From the NCBI GenBank assembly GCA_964513465.1, contig CAZEMR010000011.1, positions 1 to 61,592 on the forward strand: 61,592 nt of DNA, written 5' to 3'. The first letter of the stretch is position 1. Every line of letters starts with the position of its first letter. Under the pieces are notes generated by a model that did no database searches, was not told where the DNA came from, and saw only the letters and a program-made list of their open reading frames with translations. Origin of the DNA: CAZEMR01 sp964513465. Lineage in GTDB: Bacteria; Bacteroidota; Ignavibacteria; Kapaibacteriales; UBA2268. The translations under genes and the position numbers were made by a program. Below, piece by piece: positions 26,998 to 36,344 of the stretch.

Positions 26998-29874
26998 TTA
27001 TCTTACTACATTGAATGGCATCGTACGGGTGCTTTCGAGGGTGCGCATCCGGATATAATACCTGCCCGGTGCGAGCATCGAGGTATTGAATTTTTCGGTA
27101 TAAATCCCCGGCGATCGATATTCCCCGCCGATAATCACTCCCACTCTGCGGCCGGGCACATCGAATACCTCCAGCCATATTAATTGATTATCCGAGATCG
27201 AAAAATCTATGAAAATCTCTCCGGCTGATGGCGGATTCGGATATAATGCTGTGATCGTATCCTGCGCGGGGAGCGGCTGGTATCCGCCGCTGCCCAGATC
27301 GAATTTGCGGGCGGTCTGGCGTGCGGACTCGGCTGTTGCGCGCAATTCCGCAAGCGAATACCCCGAAAACAAAGCGAACGCCACCCGAACGGTATCCCCG
27401 GCCGGAAGCCTTATCGGTCCGGCTCCTATGGCCATCGATGCGTCGGTTATCGAGGACTGCTTTCGGCCGATGCCGCCGGAGAGCATCATCCATTTTTCGC
27501 TGCGGGTGAATCCGTCGTAAACCCCGGGATTTGTGGCGCCGGTGCCATTATTATCTATCGCAAAATAATTGAGCGAATGATTCGATAGCTGAAGCGCTCC
27601 GGCCCAGGGCAGACCTTCGATGCTGACATTATGTATATATCCGAATATTTCCGAATCATCGAAATCGGCCACATTGTTTGCGCCGTTGGGCCCGATGTCC
27701 CAGTCGAAATAAAGCCCGACAAATAATGAATCGAAAAATTCCCCGGAGACATTATATATATCATATGCAACAATTACGAAGTCCTGGCGCGAGGGTTCGT
27801 CGAACTGGAACGTGCGCTGGATAACTCCGATCCCTGCGCTGATGCTGTCGGCATGGTCGCGGAATTCTGCGTATCCCTGCGTGGGCGAGGTTTCCCCCGG
27901 CTGATTTATACGGAATATTTCGCGGGTCAGAAATCCGTCGTCCTGGCGCATCTGGAAGCTGCTGCGCGCCACATTCGAAAGCCTGTCGGGCGAAATTCCC
28001 GCCATCAGCGAACCCTCGTAGAGCATATTGGCGCTGCCATCGTAGCGGAAGCCGTCGCCCTGCACATTCGACGGATAGTCATTATATGCGATATTGCCGC
28101 TGCTGTTGAATGTGGCGGTGATTTTATTTCCGCGCATCGTCCGGTAGCTCGGGCGGGTCATCACCGAAAAATATTCATTATCCACGAAATCATCTCCGGC
28201 GGTAATAATCATGCGGAATTTCATTTCGTGATTCATAGGCACATCGTCGGGCATTATAAACGAAAATGGCTCGGAGGGAGAAAACACCTGACCTTTGGCA
28301 AGGCCGCCCAGGTCGAAAACGCTGTCGATAAATCGGGGCTTGGGAAAATTTTCGCAGTATATCTCAATATTAGCGCCTTCGAGCGGATCGAGCACATTCA
28401 TCAGAGTGGGCATAATCTCCACGCGCTCGCCGATGTCGATTATCTCGTCATTATTTTCATTTGTAATTATATAATCCTGCAGCATAACTGCGCGCACGGA
28501 CTTTGCGGTCACTGCCGAGAGCACATTCACCCGGCCGCTGCCCAAAAGCCCGTAGTATGCCGGGTTCTGCTCCGAAATATCGTCGGCTGTGGCTTTCAGG
28601 TGTTCGCCAAGCTCCAGCGGCGAATACTCGGGATGTTTGTGGCGTAGCATTGCTGCTGCGCCGGCGACTACGGGCGAGGCCATCGAAGTGCCGTTCAGAA
28701 GGTCGTAGCTGCTGTCGGGCACGGTTGAGTATATTCCGGTACCCGGCGCGCTGATGTCGACCGAATAATTATAATTGCTGAATGGCGCCCGACGGTCTTC
28801 ACTGTTGACCGCGGCCACCGATATAACCTCCGGATATGCCGCGGGATAGAAGCTCTGGTTTTCGGAATCGTTGCCTGCGGCTGCGATAACGATAGAGCCG
28901 AGCTGGGTGGCGGTTTCAATAATATTGCGCTCGATCTCCGATGGCGCCGACGATCCCCACGAGCAATTGATCACATCCGCGCCGTTGGAGGCGGCGTAGA
29001 GCACTCCGTCGTAGGAATTTTCGACCGATTTGCTCAGCGGGTGATCCTGCCCGATTTTGACCATCATGATTTCCGCTTTCACGGCCATACCGGCGATGCC
29101 GATGCCGTTATTTCGGACTGCGGCGGCTATGCCGGCCACATGAGTGCCGTGCTGATTGCCCGGGCGCGGGTCGTTATCCCCGTTGGGATGCTCGCTGCTG
29201 ACGAAATCCCAGCCGCGCCAGTCGTCGACGAATCCGTTGTCGTCGTCGTCGATTCCGTTGCTGCGTCGGTCGTTGCCCTCGGCGTCGGTGCCCATTTCTC
29301 CGGGATTATGATAAATATTGGCGGCAAGGTCGGGATGCTCGTAGTCGACCCCGGTATCGACGATGCCGATGACGACGGTATCCTGCGTGTCGAGTGTATC
29401 CGCTGCGTCGAGCGCATGAGTAGTAAATAAATAATACTGGAACATGAGCGATGGATCGTTCGGTGATTCGAATATTCTATGCGCGGGCGCAGGCTCGGCA
29501 ATTTCGATGTCCGGATGCGAAGCGAGTTTTGCTGCGGCGGAACGGGGATCGAGTCCGGAATCATATTTGATTTTATACATTCGCGAGATGCTTTCCCAGC
29601 GCTGACGCATTGGGGCCATTGTACGGTTTTGTTTTGATTTGTTTTTCAGATTTTCGATTAAATTCGGATTAATAAATTTCTTGACGGAATGATTTCCCAG
29701 AATTGTCCGCAGCGCGGTTGAGTTGCCATTATCGGAGAATTCCCGCTCGACCCCCGCATCCGGACTCAGCTTTATAAGCAGGGCTCCGGGTTCGATCTGC
29801 GCGGATAATATGTTTATATTAAATAATATCGCTGCCAGCAGGATTAGATTCACAAATACGGTTAGTTTCTTCAT
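26998..29874 (-). CDS. Subtilisin-like serine protease with T9SS sorting domain
   Basis: This 958-residue secreted S8 peptidase has a signal peptide (1-25), an inhibitor-like prodomain up to about 160, and a catalytic domain with D173 (IVDTGVDYEHPDL), H242 (QHGTHVAGIAA), oxyanion N335 (AAAGNDS) and S397 (GTSMASPVVAGAAAML), all intact. An acidic, Asp-rich insertion lies between D173 and H242 (NDRRSNGIDDDDNGFVDD), likely a calcium site. Long beta-rich domains follow and the protein ends in a type IX sorting domain (LYPNPPSAGEIFIDF..., APGRYYIRM..., ending VVR). It should act at the cell surface or outside. Substrates unknown. Confidence 0.95.
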   Translation of the reverse strand: MKKLTVFVNLILLAAILFNINILSAQIEPGALLIKLSPDAGVEREFSDNGNSTALRTILGNHSVKKFINPNLIENLKNKSKQNRTMAPMRQRWESISRMYKIKYDSGLDPRSAAAKLASHPDIEIAEPAPAHRIFESPNDPSLMFQYYLFTTHALDAADTLDTQDTVVIGIVDTGVDYEHPDLAANIYHNPGEMGTDAEGNDRRSNGIDDDDNGFVDDWRGWDFVSSEHPNGDNDPRPGNQHGTHVAGIAAAVRNNGIGIAGMAVKAEIMMVKIGQDHPLSKSVENSYDGVLYAASNGADVINCSWGSSAPSEIERNIIETATQLGSIVIAAAGNDSENQSFYPAAYPEVISVAAVNSEDRRAPFSNYNYSVDISAPGTGIYSTVPDSSYDLLNGTSMASPVVAGAAAMLRHKHPEYSPLELGEHLKATADDISEQNPAYYGLLGSGRVNVLSAVTAKSVRAVMLQDYIITNENNDEIIDIGERVEIMPTLMNVLDPLEGANIEIYCENFPKPRFIDSVFDLGGLAKGQVFSPSEPFSFIMPDDVPMNHEMKFRMIITAGDDFVDNEYFSVMTRPSYRTMRGNKITATFNSSGNIAYNDYPSNVQGDGFRYDGSANMLYEGSLMAGISPDRLSNVARSSFQMRQDDGFLTREIFRINQPGETSPTQGYAEFRDHADSISAGIGVIQRTFQFDEPSRQDFVIVAYDIYNVSGEFFDSLFVGLYFDWDIGPNGANNVADFDDSEIFGYIHNVSIEGLPWAGALQLSNHSLNYFAIDNNGTGATNPGVYDGFTRSEKWMMLSGGIGRKQSSITDASMAIGAGPIRLPAGDTVRVAFALFSGYSLAELRATAESARQTARKFDLGSGGYQPLPAQDTITALYPNPPSAGEIFIDFSISDNQLIWLEVFDVPGRRVGVIIGGEYRSPGIYTEKFNTSMLAPGRYYIRMRTLESTRTMPFNVVR

Positions 29875-30056
29875 AATTTTCCAAAAATTGTATTCTATTT
29901 TATTAGAAAAACACGAAACACGCGGGGTTTGGTTACATTTCTTTGTGCCGGGTCGTAATGTTTTAAACGAATGGAATTGAATAATAATATATGTGAAAAA
30001 GAATTTAGGGGGGCAAATTTTTCCCGCGTGGATTCGTCTGATTCAGAGGAATTACT

Positions 30057-30064
30057 TATTTTTG
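30057..30064 (+). promoter_or_regulatory. Bacteroidota-type promoter for the cytochrome c operon
   Basis: TATTTTTG matches TAnnTTTG, with TTCG 20 bp upstream (30033-30036) in place of TTTG. Transcription would begin near 30071, after an upstream in-frame ATG-like extension, so the cytochrome should start at 30095. Confidence 0.5.
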
Positions 30065-30094
30065 ATAATGTTTTTAATAAAAAAAAACAAAAAT

Positions 30095-30532
30095 ATGAAC
30101 AGGACATTCAAGATATTCGCAATAATTGCGGCAGTTATAATAGTCGGATTTTCCGCAGCCGACCTTTCTTCGGAAAATTACAGCATGGCCAAAGCCGAGA
30201 AGCTATATCGCGACCAGTGCTCGAAATGCCACCGCAACGATGGCCGAGGCATCAAGCGCATCTATCCGCCATTGAAGAATGCCGATTATGTCAAACAGGC
30301 CACCACCGAGAATCTGCTGCGCGGCATAATATTTGGACGCAGCGGCGAGATTACCGTCAACGGCGTTACCTACAACGGGGTGATGACCACGGAAATCGAG
30401 GCCGGGGTCAGCAACGAAGAAGTGGCTATGATTCTTACATATATATATAAAGAATTCAACGGAATGGACAAAACGGTCTCGGCCACCGAGGTCGCAGCCG
30501 CCCGCAAAAAAGGCAAACTGCCGGATCATTAA
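30095..30532 (+). CDS. Small c-type cytochrome (single CxxCH)
   Basis: This 145-residue exported protein has an N-terminal hydrophobic segment (signal peptide or anchor, about 7-22) and one heme-binding motif CSKCH (C42, C45, H46) in a typical class I cytochrome c context (AEKLYRDQCSKCHRNDGRG, then YPPLKNADYV). A distal Met is available in GVMTTEI. It is probably a periplasmic electron carrier. Its gene ends 12 bp before the barrel protein that has its own CxxCH, which suggests the two form one electron-transfer unit. The start follows a promoter-like sequence; a longer frame upstream lacks support. Confidence 0.9.
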   Translation: MNRTFKIFAIIAAVIIVGFSAADLSSENYSMAKAEKLYRDQCSKCHRNDGRGIKRIYPPLKNADYVKQATTENLLRGIIFGRSGEITVNGVTYNGVMTTEIEAGVSNEEVAMILTYIYKEFNGMDKTVSATEVAAARKKGKLPDH

Positions 30533-30544
30533 TAATCGGGGAAT

Positions 30545-31717
30545 ATGATGCGCAAAGCCGGATTTCTGCTGATTTTCGCAGTGTTTTTTTTAAATATAAA
30601 TACCTGCCGGGCATTGCCGGAATTTTCTGTGCTCTCGGCGCTCAAGTGCAGCGAATGCCACACTAATAACCAGGGGAGCGGTATGCGCAGCGATTTCGGC
30701 TGGACTTTCGGCCGCGACGTTGCGATGTTTACTCCGCAGCAGGCCGGACTCGAGGGCCTCTACGACCTGCTGGGCAACAGCTACGGCTATTTTGACGGCG
30801 CGCTTGCCGTCGGCGGGGACTTCCGTATGCAGACCGCCCGCGCGCATAACTCTCCCGACTCAGAACGCAAATACTTCCCTATGCAGGCATCGGCGTATAT
30901 GCTTGTGCAGCCCACGGACTGGATAAGCGCCCAGGGCCAGTATAATTTCGGGCCGAAGATATTCAACGGTCAGCGCCTCTGGCAGGCGTCTTTGCTGATC
31001 AGCCCGGGCGAGAATCTGCCATCGCTCAGGATCGGCCATTTCCAGCCCTCGCTTGGCGTGCGGATTTGCGATATGACTTCGCTCGACCGCCGGATTGCCG
31101 CATTTAACGGCACTGAAACGCTAATCGCCCCCGACTTCGCCGAATACGGCGCGGAGCTGATTTATGAAGCTCAGGACTGGCTCACCGTCAACGCCGGCAT
31201 CTACGATTCGCGCAGCCTCGGCGAGCTTTCGCTTTACGGCCAGCAGCGCGATCTTTTGCGGGTGCCGGGCAATCCCTCGTTTATGGCGAAATTCATGTTA
31301 TGGCTGGACTATCTGCATTCGGCGCTGCCCGATGGCTACTTCGGCGCATCTGCCTTCGTAAACGGCGACTTCTGGGTGTCTAATATTTTTACCCGATTCG
31401 CGATTACGCCTTCGATTTTCCTGAACGCACAGTTTGCGATGAGCGATAATGAATATATCCGCGAGACCCGGAACTGGATCGGCGGGGTGACTTTTGTTTT
31501 GTACAAAGGGGTGCTGCTGGGGCTTCGCGCGGAAACCGGCCGGACAAATCTGACTCTGGTCGAGGACGCTCCCTACGAGTTTGACGTCAATCAGGTAGTG
31601 CTCGACGCCAAGATATTCCCGCTGCCATATGTCGAAATTATCCCCGAATACCGATTTCTCGATACCGAAGAGTATAAATCGACTCGGTGGGCGGTGCAGG
31701 TGCATTTATATTATTAA
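30545..31717 (+). CDS. Outer-membrane beta-barrel-like protein with N-terminal heme motif CSECH
   Basis: The 390-residue product has a signal peptide (about 1-23) and, close to the mature N terminus, CSECH (C35, C38, H39), the attachment site of a c-type heme. The remainder is rich in alternating aromatic and small residues and ends in the aromatic strand WAVQVHLYY, as many outer-membrane barrels do. Stretches such as DYLHSALPDGYFGASAFVNGDFW look like barrel strands. I infer a porin-like barrel carrying one heme, perhaps moving electrons across the outer membrane with the upstream cytochrome. It could also be a diheme/monoheme oxidoreductase-associated barrel. The ribosome-binding site is GGGGAA. 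Confidence 0.78.
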   Translation: MMRKAGFLLIFAVFFLNINTCRALPEFSVLSALKCSECHTNNQGSGMRSDFGWTFGRDVAMFTPQQAGLEGLYDLLGNSYGYFDGALAVGGDFRMQTARAHNSPDSERKYFPMQASAYMLVQPTDWISAQGQYNFGPKIFNGQRLWQASLLISPGENLPSLRIGHFQPSLGVRICDMTSLDRRIAAFNGTETLIAPDFAEYGAELIYEAQDWLTVNAGIYDSRSLGELSLYGQQRDLLRVPGNPSFMAKFMLWLDYLHSALPDGYFGASAFVNGDFWVSNIFTRFAITPSIFLNAQFAMSDNEYIRETRNWIGGVTFVLYKGVLLGLRAETGRTNLTLVEDAPYEFDVNQVVLDAKIFPLPYVEIIPEYRFLDTEEYKSTRWAVQVHLYY

Positions 31718-31833
31718 CATTTTATAAAAAATTCTGAAAATCCTTCAATCCAAAAGGGCTAAAATCGTCGGAATCAAAAGACTAATCTATTAATAAACAG
31801 TCAGTAGATAGACAAACAATTCGGTAAAGTCTG

Positions 31834-32886
31834 ATGATTCGGCTCGAACATATCGATTTTCTGTGGGGATTGCTCGCAATCCCTTTGTTTGTGATGCTTT
31901 TCTACATTGCTCGTCTGGCGCGCCGCAATGCTATCCGCCGTTTCGGCGATCCGGAGATCGTGTTGCGTCTGTTTCCGGATATTTCCCCCTATAAACCCTT
32001 GATAAAATTTACGCTTGCGGCGCTGGCGTTTGCGTTTATAGTTGTCGGCATTGCCAATCCGCAGATAGGCAGCAAGCTCGAGGAGGCCAAACGCGAAGGC
32101 ATCGATGTGATGATTGCGCTCGATGTTTCCAATAGTATGCTCGCCGAGGACGTCCGTCCCTCGAGGCTTGACCGCGCCCGGCAGTCCGTGCTCAAATTGA
32201 TAGACAATCTGCGCAACGATCGCATCGGCCTTGTTGTGTTCGCTGGCGAGGCATATCTGCAGCTTCCGCTTACGACGGACTACAGCGCGGCGAAGCTGTT
32301 TACCTCGACTGTCGGCACCGAGATGGTGCCCACCCAGGGTACGGCTATGGGCGAGGCGATCAATCTGGCGATCGCTTCATTCGAGGAAGACCAGAAGGAA
32401 AAAGAGCAGCGCAGCAAAGCTCTGATAATAATAACCGACGGCGAAAATCACGAGGACGACGCGCTCGGCGCCGCCAAAGAAGCCGCCGAAAAGGGGATAA
32501 TTATCCATACCATCGGAGTGGGCTCGGCCGATGGCGGGCCGATACCCATATATCGTAATGACCGCCGCACAGGATACCGCCAGAACGACCAGGGCGAAAC
32601 AATCGTAACAAAGCTAAACGCGCAGATGCTTCAGCAGATTGCCGCGCAGGCCGGAGGTCGATTCCTGCGCAGCTCGGTGGCCGACCCCGATCTCTCGGTG
32701 CTGGTCGAGGAAATCGCTAAGATGGAGAAAACCGAATTCGGAGCCAAAGTATTTACCGACTACGAAGACCGCTTCCAGTATTTCATTGCGGCGGGTATAT
32801 TACTGCTGCTAATCGAAATGTTTTTCAGCGAGCGGCGCAATAAATTAATCACATCCTTGAATATATTCGGGGAGAAATCAAAATGA
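31834..32886 (+). CDS. batA: BatA: VWA-domain membrane protein
   Basis: This 350-residue protein has a TM pair at the N terminus (about 10-27 and 55-75), a von Willebrand factor A domain with intact metal site (DVSNSMLAEDVRPSRLDRARQ, then GTAMGEA and TDGENHEDD), and a C-terminal TM helix (YFIAAGILLLLIEMFFSERR). Bat proteins were named in Bacteroides for aerotolerance, but their activity is still not settled. It starts the batA-batC-batD-batE cluster. No MoxR ATPase, DUF58 or separate batB gene is present upstream; the neighbour is the heme barrel protein. Confidence 0.93.
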   Translation: MIRLEHIDFLWGLLAIPLFVMLFYIARLARRNAIRRFGDPEIVLRLFPDISPYKPLIKFTLAALAFAFIVVGIANPQIGSKLEEAKREGIDVMIALDVSNSMLAEDVRPSRLDRARQSVLKLIDNLRNDRIGLVVFAGEAYLQLPLTTDYSAAKLFTSTVGTEMVPTQGTAMGEAINLAIASFEEDQKEKEQRSKALIIITDGENHEDDALGAAKEAAEKGIIIHTIGVGSADGGPIPIYRNDRRTGYRQNDQGETIVTKLNAQMLQQIAAQAGGRFLRSSVADPDLSVLVEEIAKMEKTEFGAKVFTDYEDRFQYFIAAGILLLLIEMFFSERRNKLITSLNIFGEKSK

Positions 32887-33701
32887 GATATATTTATATA
32901 ATTGCAATAATATCAATGCTTTGCCCCGCGATTGCGATAGGCCAGGAAAAGGGCCTGCTGCGCGAGGGAAATAATATTTATAATGAAAATAATTATAAGG
33001 ATGCCGAGATTAAATACCGCAAGGCGCTCGAGGGCAACCCTTCGTATCTGAAGGCGAAATTCAATCTCGGCGATGCGATGTATAAGCAGGAGAATTACAG
33101 CCAGGCCGCCGAGAGCTTCCGCGAAATCGCCGAATCGGCCGATCTGGACAAGGGGACGATCGCTAAGGCTTACCACAATATGGGCAATTCACTGCTTCAG
33201 GAGAAAAAGTACGAGGAAAGCATCGAGGCATATAAAAATGCGCTGCGCAATAATCCGGACGACGCCGACGCGCGGTATAATCTGGAGTACGCCCGCAAGA
33301 TGCTCGAGCAGCAAAAACAGCAGCAAAACAAACAGAATCAGGATCAGAATCAGGATCAGAATCAGCAGGATCAGGATAAGAATAAAAAAGATCAACAAAA
33401 TAAAGATCAGCAGGATCAGAAGAATAAAGATCAGCAAAATAAAGATAAACAAGACCAGCAGAATAAGCAGGACCAGCAAAAACAGGATAAACAGAATCAG
33501 GACAAACAGGATCAGCAGCAGGGCGAAAAAGGCGACAAGGACAAACAGCAGCCCCCCGAAAAGGGCGGACAGAAGAAGGCCGAAATCTCGAAGGACGACG
33601 CACAGCGAATGCTCCAGGCCCTGCGCGCAAAGGAAAAAGACGTCCGCAAAAAACTGCAAAAGCAGAAAGCCACAAAGCAGAAGCTGGACAAAAACTGGTA
33701 G
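32883..33701 (+). CDS. batC: BatC-like TPR protein with low-complexity Gln/Asp/Lys tail
   Basis: The 272-residue protein has a signal peptide (ending AIGQ), about three TPR units (NNIYNENNYKDAEIKYRKALEGNPS and following), then from about residue 138 a low-complexity region of Gln, Asp, Lys and Asn that runs for nearly 90 residues, and a short lysine-rich helix. It is a periplasmic scaffold in the Bat set. Its ATG overlaps the batA stop (ATGA). The repetitive DNA at 33310-33530 could change length by slippage, so neighbouring strains may differ. Long frames on other strands here are artefacts of the repeat. Confidence 0.9.
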   Translation: MRYIYIIAIISMLCPAIAIGQEKGLLREGNNIYNENNYKDAEIKYRKALEGNPSYLKAKFNLGDAMYKQENYSQAAESFREIAESADLDKGTIAKAYHNMGNSLLQEKKYEESIEAYKNALRNNPDDADARYNLEYARKMLEQQKQQQNKQNQDQNQDQNQQDQDKNKKDQQNKDQQDQKNKDQQNKDKQDQQNKQDQQKQDKQNQDKQDQQQGEKGDKDKQQPPEKGGQKKAEISKDDAQRMLQALRAKEKDVRKKLQKQKATKQKLDKNW

Positions 33702-33731
33702 AATATTGTTCAATTCTTTGAAATATTCATA

Positions 33732-35549
33732 ATGAAAAAGATTGCTTTACTTATAATATTAATGCTATTCGCGGGCGAAATCCATGCCCAGGAGCCCTCG
33801 TTCACTGCGAGCATAAACCGCAACAATGTCGGGGTCGGCGATAATATCCAGGTTACCTTCAATCTGGAAAACGGCGAGGGAAGCAATTTCCGGCCGCCAT
33901 CATTCGACGGCTTCGAAGTGCTGATGGGCCCGAGCACATCGCAGAGTATGCAGATAATCAACGGCGCGATGTCGCGATCGATTTCATATACATATGTCAT
34001 TCGCCCGAAGCGACAGGGCAAATTGACCATCGACCCGGCATACATAAAAGCCGGCGGAAAGCAACTCCGCACAAATTCAATCACCGTCAACGCAGGCGAG
34101 GCAACGCCCGAGACCAAAGCCCGACAGCAGGCCGAGCAGACACAGCAGCAGCAGGCCAAGGACATCATCAGCCAGAACCTCTTCGTTAGGGTAAGCACCA
34201 ACGATCGCGAGGTGTGGCAGGGCGAACCGGTAATCGCGAGCTATAAATTATATATGCACCCGCGGCTCAATCTCGTGCGAATCGAGCAAACCAGAATGCC
34301 CACGCTCGATGGATTCTGGACTCAGGACATCTCCGGCGGCGATCAGGTGGATTATTCATACGAGAATTACGAAGGCGTCCGCTATCGGGTGGCCTCGGTC
34401 AAGAAAGCCGTATTGCTGCCCCAGCGCAGCGGCACCCTTAAGCTCGACCCGGTCGAATTCGAATCGGTCGTGCGATTGCAGGTGCAGTCCGACCGGCGCC
34501 AGCGCTCGATGTTCGACGACTTTTTTATGCGGCGAAATTACAAGGATTTTCCATATACCGTCAGCTCGAATCCGATTTCGATCAAAGTGAAGCCGCTGCC
34601 CGAAGGCGCCCCGGCGAGCTTCTCCGGCGGGGTAGGCGATATAAAAATGGAGGCATGGCTCGACAAAACCACGACTCCGGCAAACGAGCCTGTGTCGCTG
34701 AAAATCAAGCTGTCGGGATCGGGCAATCTCCAGCTTATGGAGCCGCCCATGATTAACCTGCCGCCTGACATCGAAAGCTATGAGCCAAAAATTGCGGACA
34801 ATCTGCGGGTCAGCAGCGAGGGATTTTCGGGCAATATTATTTACGAATATATACTTATCCCGCGCAATCCCGGCGAGTTCCGCATCGACCCTATAGAATT
34901 CAGCTATTTCGATCTTAATAATAAAAAATATATTACTCTGACTTCGAAAGAATTCACGCTCTCGGTAGGCGAGGGCCGCGAAGGCGACCAGGGCGGCGTG
35001 ATCTCCGGCGTAAGCAAGGAGGACATCAAATACATCGGCAAGGACATCCGGTTTATCCATACATCGTCGGATATTGAGAAAAACGGCGGCCGGTTTTTCG
35101 CATCCGCGGGGTTTGCCGCGCTCGGGCTGGCGCCGTTTCTGATATTCGGATTATTTATATATAAACGAAGTCGGGACGAAAGGCTCCATGGAAATCAGGC
35201 ATTGCTGCGCAATAAAAAGGCCAACAAAGTTGCCCGAAAACATCTGGCCACCGCCCGGAAATTTATGCCCGATTCCGAGAAGGAAAAATTCTACGAAGAG
35301 GTCAGCCGTGCGCTTTGGGGTTATACCAGCGATAAGCTCGGCATTCCGATGTCAGAGCTGACCAAAGACTCAGCGAGGACGGCTCTTGCGCGACACAATG
35401 TTGACGAAGAGCTTGCCACGGAATTAATCGAGACTATAGAGCACTGCGAATTCGCCCGGTTCGCTCCTCAGAAAGAAGCCGGCGAAATCGAACGCATATA
35501 CGACCGCGCCGCAAAAGTAATTACAGAATTGGAGGGCAGACTGAAATGA
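33732..35549 (+). CDS. batD: BatD: periplasmic beta-sandwich membrane-anchored protein
   Basis: A 605-residue protein with a signal peptide (ending IHAQ), multiple immunoglobulin-like beta-sandwich regions including the family phrases PSFDGFEVLMGPSTSQS and YILIPRNPGEFRIDPIEFSYFD, and one transmembrane helix near residues 450-470 (GFAALGLAPFLIFGLFIY) followed by a cytoplasmic helical tail. BatD is the large membrane protein of the Bat cluster. It lies 30 bp after batC and its stop overlaps the batE start by four bases (ATGA), so the two are probably translated together. Confidence 0.93.
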   Translation: MKKIALLIILMLFAGEIHAQEPSFTASINRNNVGVGDNIQVTFNLENGEGSNFRPPSFDGFEVLMGPSTSQSMQIINGAMSRSISYTYVIRPKRQGKLTIDPAYIKAGGKQLRTNSITVNAGEATPETKARQQAEQTQQQQAKDIISQNLFVRVSTNDREVWQGEPVIASYKLYMHPRLNLVRIEQTRMPTLDGFWTQDISGGDQVDYSYENYEGVRYRVASVKKAVLLPQRSGTLKLDPVEFESVVRLQVQSDRRQRSMFDDFFMRRNYKDFPYTVSSNPISIKVKPLPEGAPASFSGGVGDIKMEAWLDKTTTPANEPVSLKIKLSGSGNLQLMEPPMINLPPDIESYEPKIADNLRVSSEGFSGNIIYEYILIPRNPGEFRIDPIEFSYFDLNNKKYITLTSKEFTLSVGEGREGDQGGVISGVSKEDIKYIGKDIRFIHTSSDIEKNGGRFFASAGFAALGLAPFLIFGLFIYKRSRDERLHGNQALLRNKKANKVARKHLATARKFMPDSEKEKFYEEVSRALWGYTSDKLGIPMSELTKDSARTALARHNVDEELATELIETIEHCEFARFAPQKEAGEIERIYDRAAKVITELEGRLK

Positions 35550-36304
35550 AGCTGAAAATTGCGGTAATAATTATGATGATGGTCGCAGCCGGCGTTGCCA
35601 TTGCGCAGAATCCGTCGGATAAATTCCGGCGTGCAAATCAGGAATACCAGAGCGAGCATTATGCCCGCGCCACGGAATTATACGAGGAATTGATCAAAGA
35701 TGGCTACGAAAATGCGGATATATATTACAATCTCGGCAATGCATATTTCAAGCAGAAACAGCTTGCCCCGGCGATTGTGAACTACGAACGCGCGCTGCGG
35801 CTCGATCCAGGCAATGAGGATATCCGCTTCAATCTGCGGGTGGCGAATCTGCGGACTGTGGATAATATCGAAAAGCTGCCACGCCTGTTCATCTGGGAAT
35901 GGCTGGACGCTGCCGGTGGCATATTCGCATCGGGCGGCTGGGCCTGGATTGCGATTGCGCTGCTATGGATCGCGCTCGTTCTGGCGATAATATTTTTTAT
36001 AAAATGGCAGCCACTGGTCAAACGCGCTGCATTTTTCGGCGCAATGATCGCATTCGTTCTGGCGATTGCTTCGTTCGCATTTGCATGGAAAAGCTATACG
36101 ACGGAGACCGCCCGCGATCGGGCAATCGTATTTACCCCAAGCGTTTATGTGAAAAGTTCGCCCGGCCGCAAGGGCACCGACCTATTCATATTGCACGAGG
36201 GCACTAAGGTGCGCACGATCGACCGGGTTGGCAAATGGGTCGAAATCCGCCTGGCCAACGGCAATGTGGGCTGGGTGCCGCGGGAATCGATAGAAATTAT
36301 TTAG
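35546..36304 (+). CDS. batE: BatE-like: TPR domain, membrane helices, SH3-like tail
   Basis: This 252-residue protein has a signal peptide (ending IAQ), about three TPR units (RANQEYQSEHYARATELYEELI onward), two transmembrane helices around 130-180 (GWAWIAIALLWIALVLAIIFF and GAMIAFVLAIASFAFAW), and a bacterial SH3-like domain at the C terminus (VYVKSSPGRKGTDLFILHEGTKV...WVPRESI). It closes the Bat cluster and overlaps batD by four bases. The protein probably anchors Bat partners to the membrane. A small TAGC/GCTA hairpin lies directly at its stop, but not a strong terminator. Confidence 0.9.
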   Translation: MKLKIAVIIMMMVAAGVAIAQNPSDKFRRANQEYQSEHYARATELYEELIKDGYENADIYYNLGNAYFKQKQLAPAIVNYERALRLDPGNEDIRFNLRVANLRTVDNIEKLPRLFIWEWLDAAGGIFASGGWAWIAIALLWIALVLAIIFFIKWQPLVKRAAFFGAMIAFVLAIASFAFAWKSYTTETARDRAIVFTPSVYVKSSPGRKGTDLFILHEGTKVRTIDRVGKWVEIRLANGNVGWVPRESIEII

Positions 36305-36344
36305 CAAAAGCTAAATCCGCGCGCGATACGTTGATTAATTTATT

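Noticed and set aside
33073..33732. Long open frames in other frames over the Gln/Asp/Lys repeat
   Set aside because: They are artefacts of low-complexity codons in batC and lack ribosome-binding sites.
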